Both the position numbers and the translations under genes were made by a program. Source: Nipponacmea schrenckii (lineage: Eukaryota; Mollusca; Gastropoda; Lottiidae). Taken from it: a DNA stretch of 64,000 bases. Under the pieces are notes generated by a model. It had not been told where the DNA came from. It made no database searches and was given only the letters and a program-made list of their open reading frames with translations. Positions 37,559 through 50,764 of the stretch are shown here, piece by piece (the first letter of the stretch is position 1; every line of letters begins with the position of its first letter). The stretch lies in assembly GCA_030562195.1 (NCBI GenBank), contig JAUJPP010000003.1, positions 22,537,398 to 22,601,397 of the forward strand, read 5' to 3'.

Positions 37559-38418
37559 TGTCCTTTGCCTCCAGTAGTCTGTGTGATAGCTTTAAACGAA
37601 GCATGCTCTTCAGTGGGAAAAGCTACATCCACAGAACTAGATCGTATTTGTTTATGTTCATTTGATCTCCTATCATCAAAAGATCCTTTCCTTAAAGGTT
37701 TTGGACTTAGTTTTGGCACAGCCATGTATGCTGCATCCATAGAAGATGACCGTTGTTTCACCACAGGGACATGTAATGTCACAACATTTTTATAATCTGC
37801 CTTGTCTGTTTTTGCATGTGATGGTACAGGACTGGCCGAGGCCGATCGGATCACTATCATATTCTCTTGATCAGTTTTATCATCACTTTCTCCCTCACTA
37901 GATAAAGTATCATCTAGGTCGGACAAATCGGTTGAAGAACAATCACTGAAACTTCTAGACCTTCCAAATTGTAGATTATGAGGCTCTGACTGTGCACTTG
38001 TTAAATCATGTGCTCGCTTCTCCTGAGCCAGTGTCTCCATATGCAGACAATGCATACATATTCTTGGAATATCCAAAGATGACCTCCTTTTCTGATATTT
38101 GGGTAACTTTAAATTTTTGTTATATTTTTCCTCAGACACATTTTCATCAGAAGAAGCACTCCAAGTTGGAGAATTATCTAAAGAATTGGATCTTGAGTCT
38201 CCAAATGGGACTTGTAATAGATTGAATCCACTTTGCTGCAGGCTGCTTGAATCAAAACTGGAAGACCTTCCACGATTTTCAAACGGAACTTGCAGTTGAG
38301 TAGGTTCTGGACCAGGGCAATCTACCGAAGTCGATCGCTTTTGCTTTTGTAAGGGAAAACATAATTTGGGAATTTCAAAAGAGGGTGACCTTGATCGGGA
38401 TTTTTTGAAGATATTCAT
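37559..38418 (-). CDS. rdgA: Diacylglycerol kinase zeta/iota-type (rdgA class), coding exon 1, Ser-rich N-terminal tail
   Basis: This exon encodes the N-terminal regulatory tail of a type IV diacylglycerol kinase, an enzyme that converts diacylglycerol to phosphatidic acid and ends DAG signalling; the insect member acts in photoreceptors. The reading frame gives 286 codons plus CA. The ATG at 38418 is the first Met after an in-frame TAA at 38500-38502. The exon ends in CA followed by a perfect GTAAGT donor (GT at 37558-37557), so the apparent stop at 37557-37555 is intronic. The protein is Ser/Arg-rich and basic. It has nine RxxS-hydrophobic motifs (Ser 13, 31, 54, 79, 114, 156, 226, 246, 262), most followed by Asp or Glu, two LQVPF repeats (42-46, 68-72), a small CMHC cluster (121-124) and an acidic Ser/Asp stretch (159-184). 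No catalytic domain lies in this exon. Identity comes from exons 2 and 3, which join in phase, and from resemblance to the N-terminal tails of invertebrate eye-specific DGKs. Whether the closest relative is zeta, iota or rdgA cannot be decided here. Confidence 0.87.
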
Positions 38419-38502
38419 GTTGAATTTAGAAAACTTTCTATCTATGTATTGAAAATCATTGTTGAAAGTGACGCAAACCGGAGTTTTATCTAATTCTGGT
38501 TA
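38419..38502 (-). other. Putative 5' UTR segment upstream of the DGK start codon
   Basis: Between the in-frame TAA (38500-38502) and the ATG there are 27 open codons without Met, so translation should start at 38418 if the transcript is colinear here. A weak acceptor-like GATGCTAG lies just above 38520; a spliced upstream non-coding exon is therefore possible. No TATA box or other promoter element is convincing in the next few hundred bases. Confidence 0.45.
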
Positions 38503-39483
38503 TTGATTTATCTTTCCTAGCATCATTTTCCAAATCGACTCTCCACTTCTTTATTGCTCCATTTACAACAAGACAGGATTACTGCCAATAAAACATTGTT
38601 TAGTGTGAACCATATTTACGCAGTCGGCAATAAACAAATCATACACAGATAAAATATTGGATGTTGAATAATACAATATGAGAAAATTTTGATAGACGAT
38701 ATTATATCGCCACACTTTCCTTCATAAACAGATCCCTTTCAATTATACTTCCATAAAATATGGCACTACTTTCAGTTTCAGTTCAAAGTTCCATCATAAA
38801 AATGTCAGACTGGTGATATTGCTTTCTTTATTGTAGGTTCTCACTGGAAATAAAAGATATATTTAATATGGGGCTAAAAGGGCATAAAGAAATATTATCC
38901 AGTCTGTTAGATTATCAATTGCCAAAATATATTTAAATTTTTAAGATTAAAAATTGTGTTGCTCTTTAAAATCCGCAATTAACAACATAACTTTAAATAG
39001 CAAAGTCAAAGAATAACAATTCTGAACTGTACATCCTCAAAACTTAAAATCATTCAAACCTGTGAATGTATTCATCTTCATAATTTAACTTGTAGAATTC
39101 AAAAAATAGTAACACTCATAATAATAACTCTATATCCAATACTTAATTTCATTCAGACTTAAGCAAATCCACAAAACTATCCATATCCAAATATCAGACT
39201 TACACGTGCTCGTCAGCTCGACTCCTCCAAATAATATAAACTATAATCATTTCAGTCTGAATATAATTACTATCACACTAGAATGTTCCAAATAAAATTG
39301 TCATCAAAACCATACAAATGACTTGACACTTCTCATAACAATTTTAATATATAACTAAATCAAACGTGAACTGACAGCTAGATTAATTGTTTTTTTCATG
39401 TGGCATTAACTGAAATGAAACACTGTGGATAGTTGGTAGTGACAAGAAGACATTATTGCACAGCATTTCCTTGTTCCTTCCAC

Positions 39484-39652
39484 TAAAAGGGCCCTCACAC
39501 AAAAACAGATTACCAGTTGCATACGGTGCAAATAAGAATAGCCGTCATAAGTTTTGAATTCAATCTCAGACAACTGAGTTTTGAGCTGGATTTGAAACTC
39601 ATGACCACTTTCATTATGCAACAGATACTGGCTACGATGTGAAGGACCTCAA
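39484..39652. mobile_element. Diverged relative of the 15.8 kb hairpin MITE
   Basis: Ends AAAGGGCCCTCACA (39486-39499) and TGTGAAGGACCTC (about 39638-39650) form an imperfect inverted repeat. The inner ATGACCACTTTCATTATGCA matches the loop sequence of the element at 15763-15863. It is longer and less perfect, so it is an older or less deleted member. Confidence 0.5.
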
Positions 39653-40862
39653 TGTCATTTGAGCAGATTACAATGTTTTGGTATTTTTATTGTAAAATAT
39701 TCTACCTTAAACTCATTTGAAACATCAAGTATGATGATTTCTTGTCCAGTTTTGACCAATGATTTTCTTAACATTGAATGTTTCTCTTCTCATTGACTAG
39801 TCTTAAGTAGTGATCTCTATTTCTGGGTAGTCATAATGTCTATTCTTCTGTGAACACCTTTTGCAAGCATTTACTATTTATCTATATTTTTACTTTGGGT
39901 TATTAAGATAATAAAACTTTACATATGAATACAAAATATAACAGACAATTGGAAACAAAATGGGTAATACAGTGATGTTACTAGGTAGAAACAGCATACT
40001 CATTCCAGATCACAAGAAACTATTGATACCAACTGTCTCTTATGCTAACATTTCCTAACAGAAAATTCAAATCAAAAGTGTATCAATTTTATCAAAACCA
40101 CTTCATGCTTTTACCTCTATATTTGTTTAAATCCAAGACCACACCTCTCTAATTTACCTGTGATCCACAGCTGTTCAAATGAAAACAGAAATTATGAAAT
40201 CAGTCAGAAATATTAATATTTTATTTGTGTTCTAGAACATATGTGGAAACTTGTGTTTGTTTTTGATTCTATAATTTTACCTCACCACAATACTTTTTAA
40301 ATATGACTTCACTTCAGCCTTGTTTTCTTGGGTCAAAGTTCAAGCTGACCCAGACCAAACTGTCATTTAAAAAACATATCTTCATTATCTCAGAAACTTT
40401 TATATCATTCATCATTCTTAAATAAAAACCAGACCCACATTACTAACAACATATTTTGTTTCCTTAATTCTTAAATCCTATTTAAATCTCATAATTCTCA
40501 ATCACTATTCAATTCTGTAATGTCAACTATTAATTGCATTCAAACTCTATGTTCAAAATGCAATTTAAAAAGTGGTGCAGGTAGCTAAATAATTCTTCAC
40601 CTGGAGTTAATTAAATAATATTGATGAATATATACATAAAAACCTTTACATTGTTAAATTATTATAATTATATCTAACTAAACTAAAATATGATTATTTC
40701 TAACAATTTATTATTAATAAATTAAATATATATCATAAAATTAATATTCTAAATTAGATGACATGAGCTTATGGATATTTGAATATTTTAACTTATATAG
40801 AAATGTCAACTAGATGGTTAGCTACTTCATCATGTAAAACATGTCAGACCATTCTGCATTAA

Positions 40863-41927
40863 GGGGGTTGACAACCCTAAACCTATGTACAAAAAATAGA
40901 CGATTTCGACCACTTCTTTTCCACCTATCTGAAATATTTAAATATCAATGGAAAGAGGGGACTTTCAGCTATCCAAAAATATAAAATTTATTTCTTTATG
41001 ACTTTTCAACTTTAAAGAAATAGGGTATGAAAGATGAACGAAAAAAACGTCAATTACTCCCTTAAAATTAGCATATCTACTAGGCTATTTAATATAGAAG
41101 GTTGAAATTTTGCACAACGCAAGTCTACATGTATCTCTACAAAATTACGTTGGCTTTTTGGAAAATTTTGTTTCGTTTTGAAGATATTGATAGAAATCAA
41201 AATTTGGCGAGTGCATTTACGAAAAATTGAATTTTTAAAAAACTATTCATTTTATAAAAAAAAAGCCAACGTTATAGAGGACATCGTGAGCTTTAGCTGA
41301 AGCCAAAGTTTGTAAAAATCGGATAAATTGTAAGCGAGATATGCTTTTGGAAAAATAGCAGTTCTTTTCAACATTTTGCAAACACATGTAAACCTTACGT
41401 AATTAACGATCATGTTGTTAAAAGATTGTCTTTCATGATGTAGAAATCTTTAAGCACCTTTTAGGCATCGATATGCATCGATATCCACACAATTGGAGTG
41501 CTAAAACAATGGATTAGCACATGTCAAAACACCCCAACCCACCAATCATAAAATTTTCTTTGTTTACATGTGACGTAATGATTTATGGGACATTACGTGA
41601 CTTCTGGATTCCCCCGATACACAAACTCTTACTTCGCCTGCCGATATTAACAATAACTGACCGGCAAACATAGAGAATGTTTATTTAGCCGATGATGTTG
41701 TAATCACAAATGTCAACTGACAACGTAATTTGTACGTCTACATAGAGGAATACCCCGTTTTGTTCTATAAATAGATTATCTTCACGGACGGATATCAGAC
41801 GAACTACTGAAGCGATTGAGCTAAAATTTTTACTAGATGAGTTTCTTTTAATGCCAAATAAAATGGATATAAACTAAATACGTTTCTTGATTGAAATACA
41901 CTTCGAACGATAAGGTTGTCAACCCCC
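40863..41927 (+). mobile_element. TTAA-flanked DNA element, copy A, 1065 bp
   Basis: Ends GGGGGTTGACAACC (40863-40876) and GGTTGTCAACCCCC (41914-41927) are perfectly inverted, and TTAA flanks both sides (40859-40862, 41928-41931). TTAA targets are used by piggyBac and Kolobok superfamilies; the G-rich ends do not settle which. The sequence is interior-conserved with copy B at 59959 in opposite orientation. No transposase-like frame is visible, so it is non-autonomous. Confidence 0.8.
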
Positions 41928-44900
41928 TTAAAAAGCTTTCATTCAAGCTCTATACTTTCATAATTTAGGTTTCAACAATTTTTGCACTTAATACCAAATC
42001 TCAGGGCTTGTTAGAAAAATACAGATAAGTCTAATACTGAAAGTCTAGGAAAGATTTTACAAACAACAAGTAAAGTGCTTGTCAAAACATTTAGTATATA
42101 TACTTTTTCAAAATTCTTCCAAATTTCATTAACCCTAAATATTCCTAAACTAACAACAATGATAAAATCTCAATATACTTTCCAGATGGACAAAATCCTT
42201 AAAGTTAACTTCCACCTAATTGATAAGAACAATCATCTGTTTTAAATTTTGCTTCAAATTTGCAGCTGCCTATAAAAACTTCCAGGAGCCTATTATCATT
42301 TCAACTTCTAAAATAATGTATTTAAAAGAATATAAATAATGATAGAAATATTGGTTGTAAATTGGCAGTGAATAATTCAGTAATATAAAAAGAATCATAA
42401 AACAGTCTGATGATGTCTTTCTAAACTCATGAATGAAAAACTCTTGATGCCATTTTAATGTAAGTTTACAAAAATACCATTAAAATGAAGTTTTACATCT
42501 TCTTTTACTGTATTTTGGAGTATTCAAGACATAAAATGATATGCTGAAATAAAATAAACAATTTTGCATATTTTCAATCTGCAGTTGCCACAAAGGGATG
42601 TAATGTTTAAATTCACAATATCTCTCAATTTCAGCAAGAGTCAAATACAACAAATCTAGAGAGTCCATTTTATTATAATGTATTACAATAGAGATCACAC
42701 TCCTAGTTCAAAGTTTGATATCCAGTCACATTCCAAATACATCCTGGCCGTTTAGAGGGGTTCACTATTATATAAGACTTCAACCAAACAATGGGAAAGA
42801 CCCTTCCTTCTTTCCAATCTTTCAAATGACAGCCAATGACTAGGATTCAGTACCTAAAGTTTATCAAGTTGATAATAAATAAATCAAGATTAATATCAGA
42901 CAAGATGAGATTGGAAGAAGAAGAGAAAATATCTCTAGGCCATGTTTTGTTCTTGATAAACCTTCCCTAGACATAAATATAATCACTTTTATTATCAATA
43001 ATCTATCACAAATATTCAATTATCTCCCTTAGTTGATCTTGTGATTACCGTTGATGTATTCAGTGTTTTCACATTAGAGCAGTTTCATCTGTAGTTTGTC
43101 TGCCTTATTGCAAATGAGTGAAATGTCTCAATTTATCAAATATGTGTACACAATGGTTCCAGTTGATCTTTGAAACACACAGGGAAAATCAATTTTTTGA
43201 GTAAGAAGCCCACTTTTTTTTTATCCGTATTTGGCATTATATTTGTGATAGCTGAAAATTTCTTATCTGAAGCTTCTCCTTTCACAAACACTATTCTGAA
43301 CAACTAGAACTAATTAGGATCAATGCCTTGACGATTCATAAAATATCAACATCTCATTGTCAAGTCTGTTAACTTGTTGGAAATTAAGATAAGACATTTT
43401 TCACTAACAACCCAGACCTAAATTTAGCATGAGATAATTTGACAATGAATTTGATTTTAGTTTACAAGAAATTCCTAGACAGACAGGATAATTAAACTCA
43501 ATTAAACCAAATTATCATAACTTACAGTCTGTACTGCTACAGAAAGTCAGTCAAAAGAACCATCATTACAACATAGGAGATGGTTGTCATCTTAATTGTA
43601 TTAGTTCATCTTGTCTAGATGCTCTTAAATACTGCGCTCTTGATGATAAAGGATTTTTCCGCCAGCTGATCCTTTGCTAAACCTCTTGCCTTTGATCTTT
43701 CCATTAACAGCTGGGTCAACTGGACTTATGCCTGATAGTGCCAACCTAGATTATGATCCTCGACAAACATTTGTATGACACAATCAAGAAAATATCGTAA
43801 ATGCTCTGACTAAGTGTACTGACTAAGAAATAGCTGTTTTAAATCATTTGGGTAGGATTATAGATACCACATTCATTAAACAGAGGTTATCTCTTAATAA
43901 TTTGATAGGAGGGCAAGTTGTAAAGTGACAAGTTACTGTTTAACATTAAGTTAATATTATTTTTAAAAATATTGTTATATGGAAACTGTTCAACCAGTTA
44001 ATGTTTTGTGTAATTTGCCATGAAGCTATGAAGGTAAGGAAGCAATTAATTTAATTGGTACTATTTAGTGGCAGTATCTATGGTATGTGATTACTTAATT
44101 ACACCATTTCACATTGGTTATCTTAATTATAGTCTTATCAATATTCCATTTCCAATACAAGTCTGATATTCAACTGTCTATTGATATTATTCAAAGTTCA
44201 GGGGAAACAGTTTTTCAATTAAAGCTATTCAGATCTATTTGCTTTTGCAGAGAATTTGAAACTTGTATCCATTCCTTTTGAATATCTCCATATAATATGT
44301 CCAAACTAAAACTATTTGTTTGAATACAATTTATTGAATAGTAGCTTCATGGACACTAACAATGATCCTACCACTAACATAAATAGTAAGATTTAATTAA
44401 ATATTTGGATTAAAGCTAAATACTAAAAAGAATTAACCTACAAATAACTACTATTAGTATTTATTTATAATCAACTAGGCAATATTAAACTGTTTTTATA
44501 TAGAATATTGATATTGATATATCCATTGATATTTAATAAATGGCAACTAGTTAAATAGTTACCTTGATCTGAAAATTATCTTTAAATTGATATTTCTCTA
44601 TTATCTGTTAATTCAGGTCCAATAGGTTGATAGAACCAACTAGTTGCACTAATGTGGCATTAAGTTGATAATGTTCGTCAATGAAATACTGAAATATGTT
44701 TAAAATAGAGCTTTTACCATGATTGGTATTTCACTGCCAGATCATGTCAGTTGCTCATTTCAATACTAATATTGTTAATAGTTAATTATCTAAATCACAA
44801 AGGGGGGGGGGGCACCAATTTCTTAGTACAAAGTGTGAAATTTTCTATACAAAATGGAATCAACATTCTTAATGGTCCTAACTAACAGATGCACACAATT

Positions 44901-47900
44901 CTTGGAAATCTAAGATTTGTCTATTGCATTTCGTTATATATGACTGTCTTGACATCACTAAACATTTCATCCTAAATCATTTGTTTCTGTTATAAATGTC
45001 ATCATGACACTTCTAAAGCAAAAGATCATTAGCAGTAACATTTACTTATGAATTCTTACATAAGTAACAATTTTGAGATATATTTTTCACTCAAAAACTT
45101 TCATATATCACCAACATTTCATCCTGGATTACAATGTTTCTATTCTTACTATCAAACACTATGCTCTGTTTAATGGCAGTTGGCTACCCAGTACTAGTAA
45201 TTCATCAAGACCAAAGGAATATCAGCTGCATTTTATTACACCATTTGACTATCTACAAATATTGCAGCCATGGTAATACTCCATTACAGCTATGAGATCA
45301 ACCTATTGACATGTTGTGAGTAATTAATTCTGACCACAAGAATGTTGGTAGCCATGTTGAGTTTTGGTCACTGAGTTTAATATCATCAATCATGTAGTCC
45401 AGTCAGCTGATAAAACTTTACTTGACTACAACTCTCCATTCATAAACTTTACTATAGTAAAAACTAGACAGCACACTGTAATCATATCTAGCTTATTGCC
45501 AAAACAACTATTGAAATCAAAAAACAGTTTTACATCATGGTACTTAATCAGGCTATTCTAAATGAAATAGTTTTAGACCATGCAATATTCCAACCGTAGT
45601 AGGCACAATAGAGATTGTTTCTGAATGTGTAATTTGCTGCCGTATAAAAAAAACTGCAAATTTCAGAGACATTATGGTAGTATATTTTACATGAGAACAA
45701 AATTCTATGATCAAGATCTCTGTACCCCTGCAAGTCTGCTTATTGTTACAATATTTTTACTCCAGACAACACACCTTCCTTTCCTGACTTTACCTTTTTA
45801 ATCATTTATTAACTTCTACACGTTTTTAACCTTTAATCTACATTAACATTCTTTAAATTTCAACTATTTTTAAAATGAACTGTTTCATCTTCATTATCTA
45901 ATATACACCATAGTAATAACCTCAACAAAAGCAAACTATAAACTACACAGATTCTCTATATATTGTCTAAATATTGTACCAGATGTGAACAAAAAAATAT
46001 GACCATGTCTTGCCTGCTGACAATGTAAATCCCACACTATTTTCCCTCCTAATTCACATGTGCAGAACAACATGATTTCTATCTTCAATAATAAAGAGTT
46101 AAATGTTTACACCAATATTACTAATTGAAAACATAGTGCTCCATAAAGAAAACCTCTTTTCTTCAGTTGAGTCAGTAGAAGAATTGTTAATAAAATTTCA
46201 ATTTTAATCATACAAATAACAGAGTTTTATCTTTAAAAGCCTGAGAATTAATCAGACCACAATAAACCTACACTTTTTATTCTCAAGACAGGCTCATGAA
46301 ATGGCAATTAAACTGTTTACCAACTTATCAATGACATTTAGAATCACTCTGGATTTCTGGCAGTCTTACAACCTTATACCTAGTTGACTAATTTATTACA
46401 TTAATTTCTTTCTTTTGAATACTCAAATAACATGCATTGAGGATTTCATTGCTCTGAGGTATATTTATATATAGTCCATGACAGATGACATTCTTCCTTC
46501 TTAAGCAATTTAACTATGAAATAGTACTTAGAGTTTTACATCATAAACAACAACTAAGAACCTTATTCCTATGCATATATTAATGTTCCACATTCATTCA
46601 ACTAATTCTGGTATCTATTTAGTCCATGGCAGTACTATTATTCCATCAGTCGTAAATCCTACTATCTTAGCAAGCCACTAAACTACATACTTCTCTACAT
46701 CATAAACAATAACATAACCTGAACCTTAAACTTTAAATATTTAAATAGATTCATTTACCTAATTCTGTGGTATTGAGATATACTATTTATTCCAGAGAGT
46801 ACTAAGAATCCTAGTCTTACATCCTTCTACCTGAGTGAACTACCATACTGACATGATACTGTAAGAGTTCTATACTATAAACAAGAGGAGTCCATTTTAT
46901 CAATAAACTATAGTTGAGCAAAGGAAATCTTATCCAGGTTCATTCAAGCCAGAGCCACACAAGTTATGCTCCTGTACACTTTTCCTTGTGACCTTAATAG
47001 ACCAATCAAGTAACATTGTACAACAATCATTTGATTTAGACTTTGAGTTTTCAAATTTTTCACAGTTCAATGGGAAGTATGCATATAAAACTTACAGCCT
47101 TTTGCATTCCCTTTGTGTTCACATATCTTATACTGTTAATTATGCACATTTATTACAGAAGTATATTCAATTTAATAGAGAGAACCAATTTATCATTATT
47201 ATTATTTAAGATGTTTTAAGGTCATACTGGTTTCTAATTGCTTCATTCTATCTTTCTTTCAGAAGTCTGCAATTTCGGTAATTATATAAATGCTTAACAA
47301 TATATGATGATCTCAATCTACAACACTGCTAATAAATTATAGTGACATCATAAAAAACCCTTAGTTTTATTGGATTTTCAAGTGTTAATGTCTGACTGAA
47401 AATTGAATGGTGCACATCTATCGATATAAAAAGCTCTTTAAATTTCTTCAAGACAAGCCCTACTTTCAGTTCAGGTGTGAAAGGACCATTAAGGCTGATG
47501 TCTTGCTATAGACAATCTCTTCTATAGGTACTTCAATTGCTTCCAGGCCATTGTGTCTCATGTATTATTGATGTATTTCTTAATCTGACAGACATACTTC
47601 TTAAAGACCGCTTCACACTTCTGATCCATTTTAAGTTTTTTTTTCCTGGCAGACATTTCAAGCTGTGAAAGCTGGATACCCTTGTCTATTGCCAGAATGT
47701 ATTGATAAGCATCAAATGATTCATGTAATAACAGAATTTGGTTTCAAATTTAATATAGGACAGGTCATGATAACAAAGAAAGGTAGTAAAGTAAAAAGGA
47801 CTTATGTTAGGCCTTGTTATTCTTAGTGAACAATAACTTAAGACCATATTACAACACTTTCTGTTTGTGATTTGTATCCATAACTTCTAGAAGTTGCTCC

Positions 47901-50579
47901 TAAATCAGTTATGAGCTATTTGATTCTCAAAGGAGGACTAACTGTTTACCAAAACAAGTCTCTAAGAGGCATAAAATGTAATAATAAAGTGCCATAGTGT
48001 CTTGGAATCTTCAGGTAAATTTCACCAGAATTGACATGGAATATAATGGTTTAATACAAACTGGAGAGCTTGTTAATGATGATGAGAATCAGAATAATCC
48101 CAACATTTTGTGGAATATATTTTATCTATTATTTATAGAACTAGATATGTAGTAGGAAATTAACATGTTCTCCTGGGGATCCATGGACTTGTATTAAACG
48201 GTTTCTTATAGGTCAAACCAAGCCTAGACTGTTCTGGACTTCACTAATTCAGGATAAAAACTGTTTATATAGATAAATATATATTAGGTCATATCAAGCT
48301 CTATCTTTCTGGATTTATTTCATTATTGTAGGTTATACTAAGCTAAATTTCGACATTGTATTTTACAAGTTTTATTTTGTTTAAGATTTCTTTAAGTTAA
48401 CCAGATTCAATGTTATATATTTTTTAATAAGCACCTTTCTTAAAATGAATTTTATAAGTACTGGATCTTATCTGGGACAAACTCAGTACAGCCAAGGTTT
48501 TCCTCATTGACCACAATTAGTTCAATAGATGCTGAGTACAAGTCAATTCTGCAAAATTCATTTCCATTATCAAACAAATGGATTGCTTTATTAACTAACT
48601 GCATTTAAAATTGCAAACAAGTTAATTAGAAAATATTAAGTTCATAAAGCTTAAACTGAGAGTAATATAAAAAAAAAGAACTCCAGCAAAGTATACATAA
48701 AAAATAATAGCTGAAATGCTTTCAACATTCTTTTAGTATAAATCAATAAAATTGTCCGTAGATAAAATAAATTTGAATCATGGTTTAAGTACATCTCATT
48801 AAGTAAAAGGAAACAATTAAAAAAATTGGAATTATAATGGTATTAGGTTTGTTTTTGTATAATTGAAGGACAGACAATTCTTTAATACCTCAATGGGGCC
48901 AAGGATTCATCTGCACGTGTCATCTGGTGGATAGCTATAAAGAAACTAGGTATTTCATAACTAAAACTCATTTGTTTATCTTAAAATTAAAGGAAAAAAT
49001 ATATGTATTTCTTTGAAAGGTAACTCAACTGACAGTATCTCTGTACAAGTCTCAACCTTAATGACCAGGTCTATCACAGGGGATCCCTTTTATTGCTTGA
49101 CCACAAGACTGGAATTATAAGTTTTTGTTTTTGTTCTGCATAATCAGTGTGAAGGACAAGACTTTGGTTCCATTCAAAATGGTAAACAAATGTGTGGTTG
49201 CTCTTATGTGACAAGAATATTCTTGAAGTTCTTCACATGTTTTTCACATGTCATTAAGCTTCATTACTTAAAAACTAGAATTTAGAATCAATCTAGCAAG
49301 CTGCTGATACATCTAATAAGGAGGAGTGACAAGTCCATAATCAAATCAACAAATCTCACACATTTCATAAATTGCACATAGCGTAATTAGTATTTTTATC
49401 AGTGTTAGGGTGAGATGAGAATAGTAAAAGCACTGGCCTAGGTCATGAAGTAAGAAACAACATTAGAGGATAAGATAGTAAGTGTAAACAATATCTAAAA
49501 AACAAAAAACTTTTATTATTTTGGTCCTCATTATCCTGTTTAAGTACTGGTGTCCATTGACCAATAATAAACTGTGTATACTGAAAAATGAGATTTGACT
49601 AAAAATTATTTAATGTAATATTTAATATATATAAATATATATATAAGTTATGGATTTGAAAAAACGTTTTGCAGTGGTTCAAGTCTGCCATGGACTAAAT
49701 GGTTACTAAGATTTTTTTTCCTCTTGAATGCAGTATCAGTTTTAACCTTATAGCAAAGATGATGTAAGCAGTAGAATTTTAAATATTGATGATTGAGAAG
49801 CGGGAACTATGAAATCCAGTAGACTGTATCAAGTGAACAGTAGGTTTATCAATATATTATTACCATAAACCACCCAGGACTTAGTTTCAACTGGTTCACT
49901 GATATTAATAATAACAACTTAAATATAGCGCATCTTGACATGGGGTATCTTGGGGATAGGTGTACTTGTTTTGTCTTATTGTGTGTCAGAAATAAACATT
50001 GACAACTATTTTTTTCTAACTTCTGCAGGTTATTCATTAGGTTCTGATTCAGTAACTTAGAATAACTGATAATAAAAAAAAAAACCTACTGATTGTATCT
50101 TGACATGAAATATCTTGGGGCCACATAATTCTGTGCTTTGTTCTCCAAACTAGAGAGCATTTTTTTCAGTTTGCTTCATTTTCATTTAGTTCAAGGTAAT
50201 GCTTCCCCAATCATTCAAAAAGGTCAGCTGTTGTAATATCTAAACGAACTTAGAATGAGGCCAAATCTTGTGCTCATACTTTTCAAAAAGACTTTATACA
50301 CTGCAACTGGATTGATACATTGTGCCAATTAGAAATAGAACCAGAAAATTACAACCAAATTCAAATCAATACTTTATCTGCGGAATTAATCTTATGAGCA
50401 ATATTTCAGAACTCTAATCAGACAGAACTAAGCTGCCCTATAATAGATTTTCTTCTAATAAGATTTATGATTTGTTAGTTGGTAATGAGGCATAGAATTG
50501 TTTACACATTCTAGACACTATAAAACTTAATTTACTGTGAATAACTATCTCATTTCAATACAATACTCATCATAGACAG

Positions 50580-50764
50580 GAAACATCATTCTTTCTGGTC
50601 TGCTAAAAGAGTGAGGGATTAAACAGGGGCAGAATGAATGATTTCTAGAGGGAGTGAGATAAGAGAGGGGTCAAGAATGAATGAATGATTTCTGGTCTAG
50701 TTAGCAGTGGGAGATCAGACAGGAAACAGAATGAATGGACGATTTCTGGTCTAGTGACAGAGCA
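50580..50764 (+). repeat. Imperfect ~60 bp tandem repeat, three units
   Basis: Units share GAATGAATGATTTCTGGTCT and GTGAGAT/GGGAGATCAGACAGG motifs, starting near 50587, 50630 and 50685 with length changes. The unit phrase TTTCTGGTCTAGT occurs at about 50689 and 50742. Repeat-derived minus-strand frames here are not genes. Confidence 0.55.

Noticed and set aside
37547..38299. Plus-strand frames opposite exon 1
   Set aside because: They are antisense shadows of the kinase exon, which has splice and family support.
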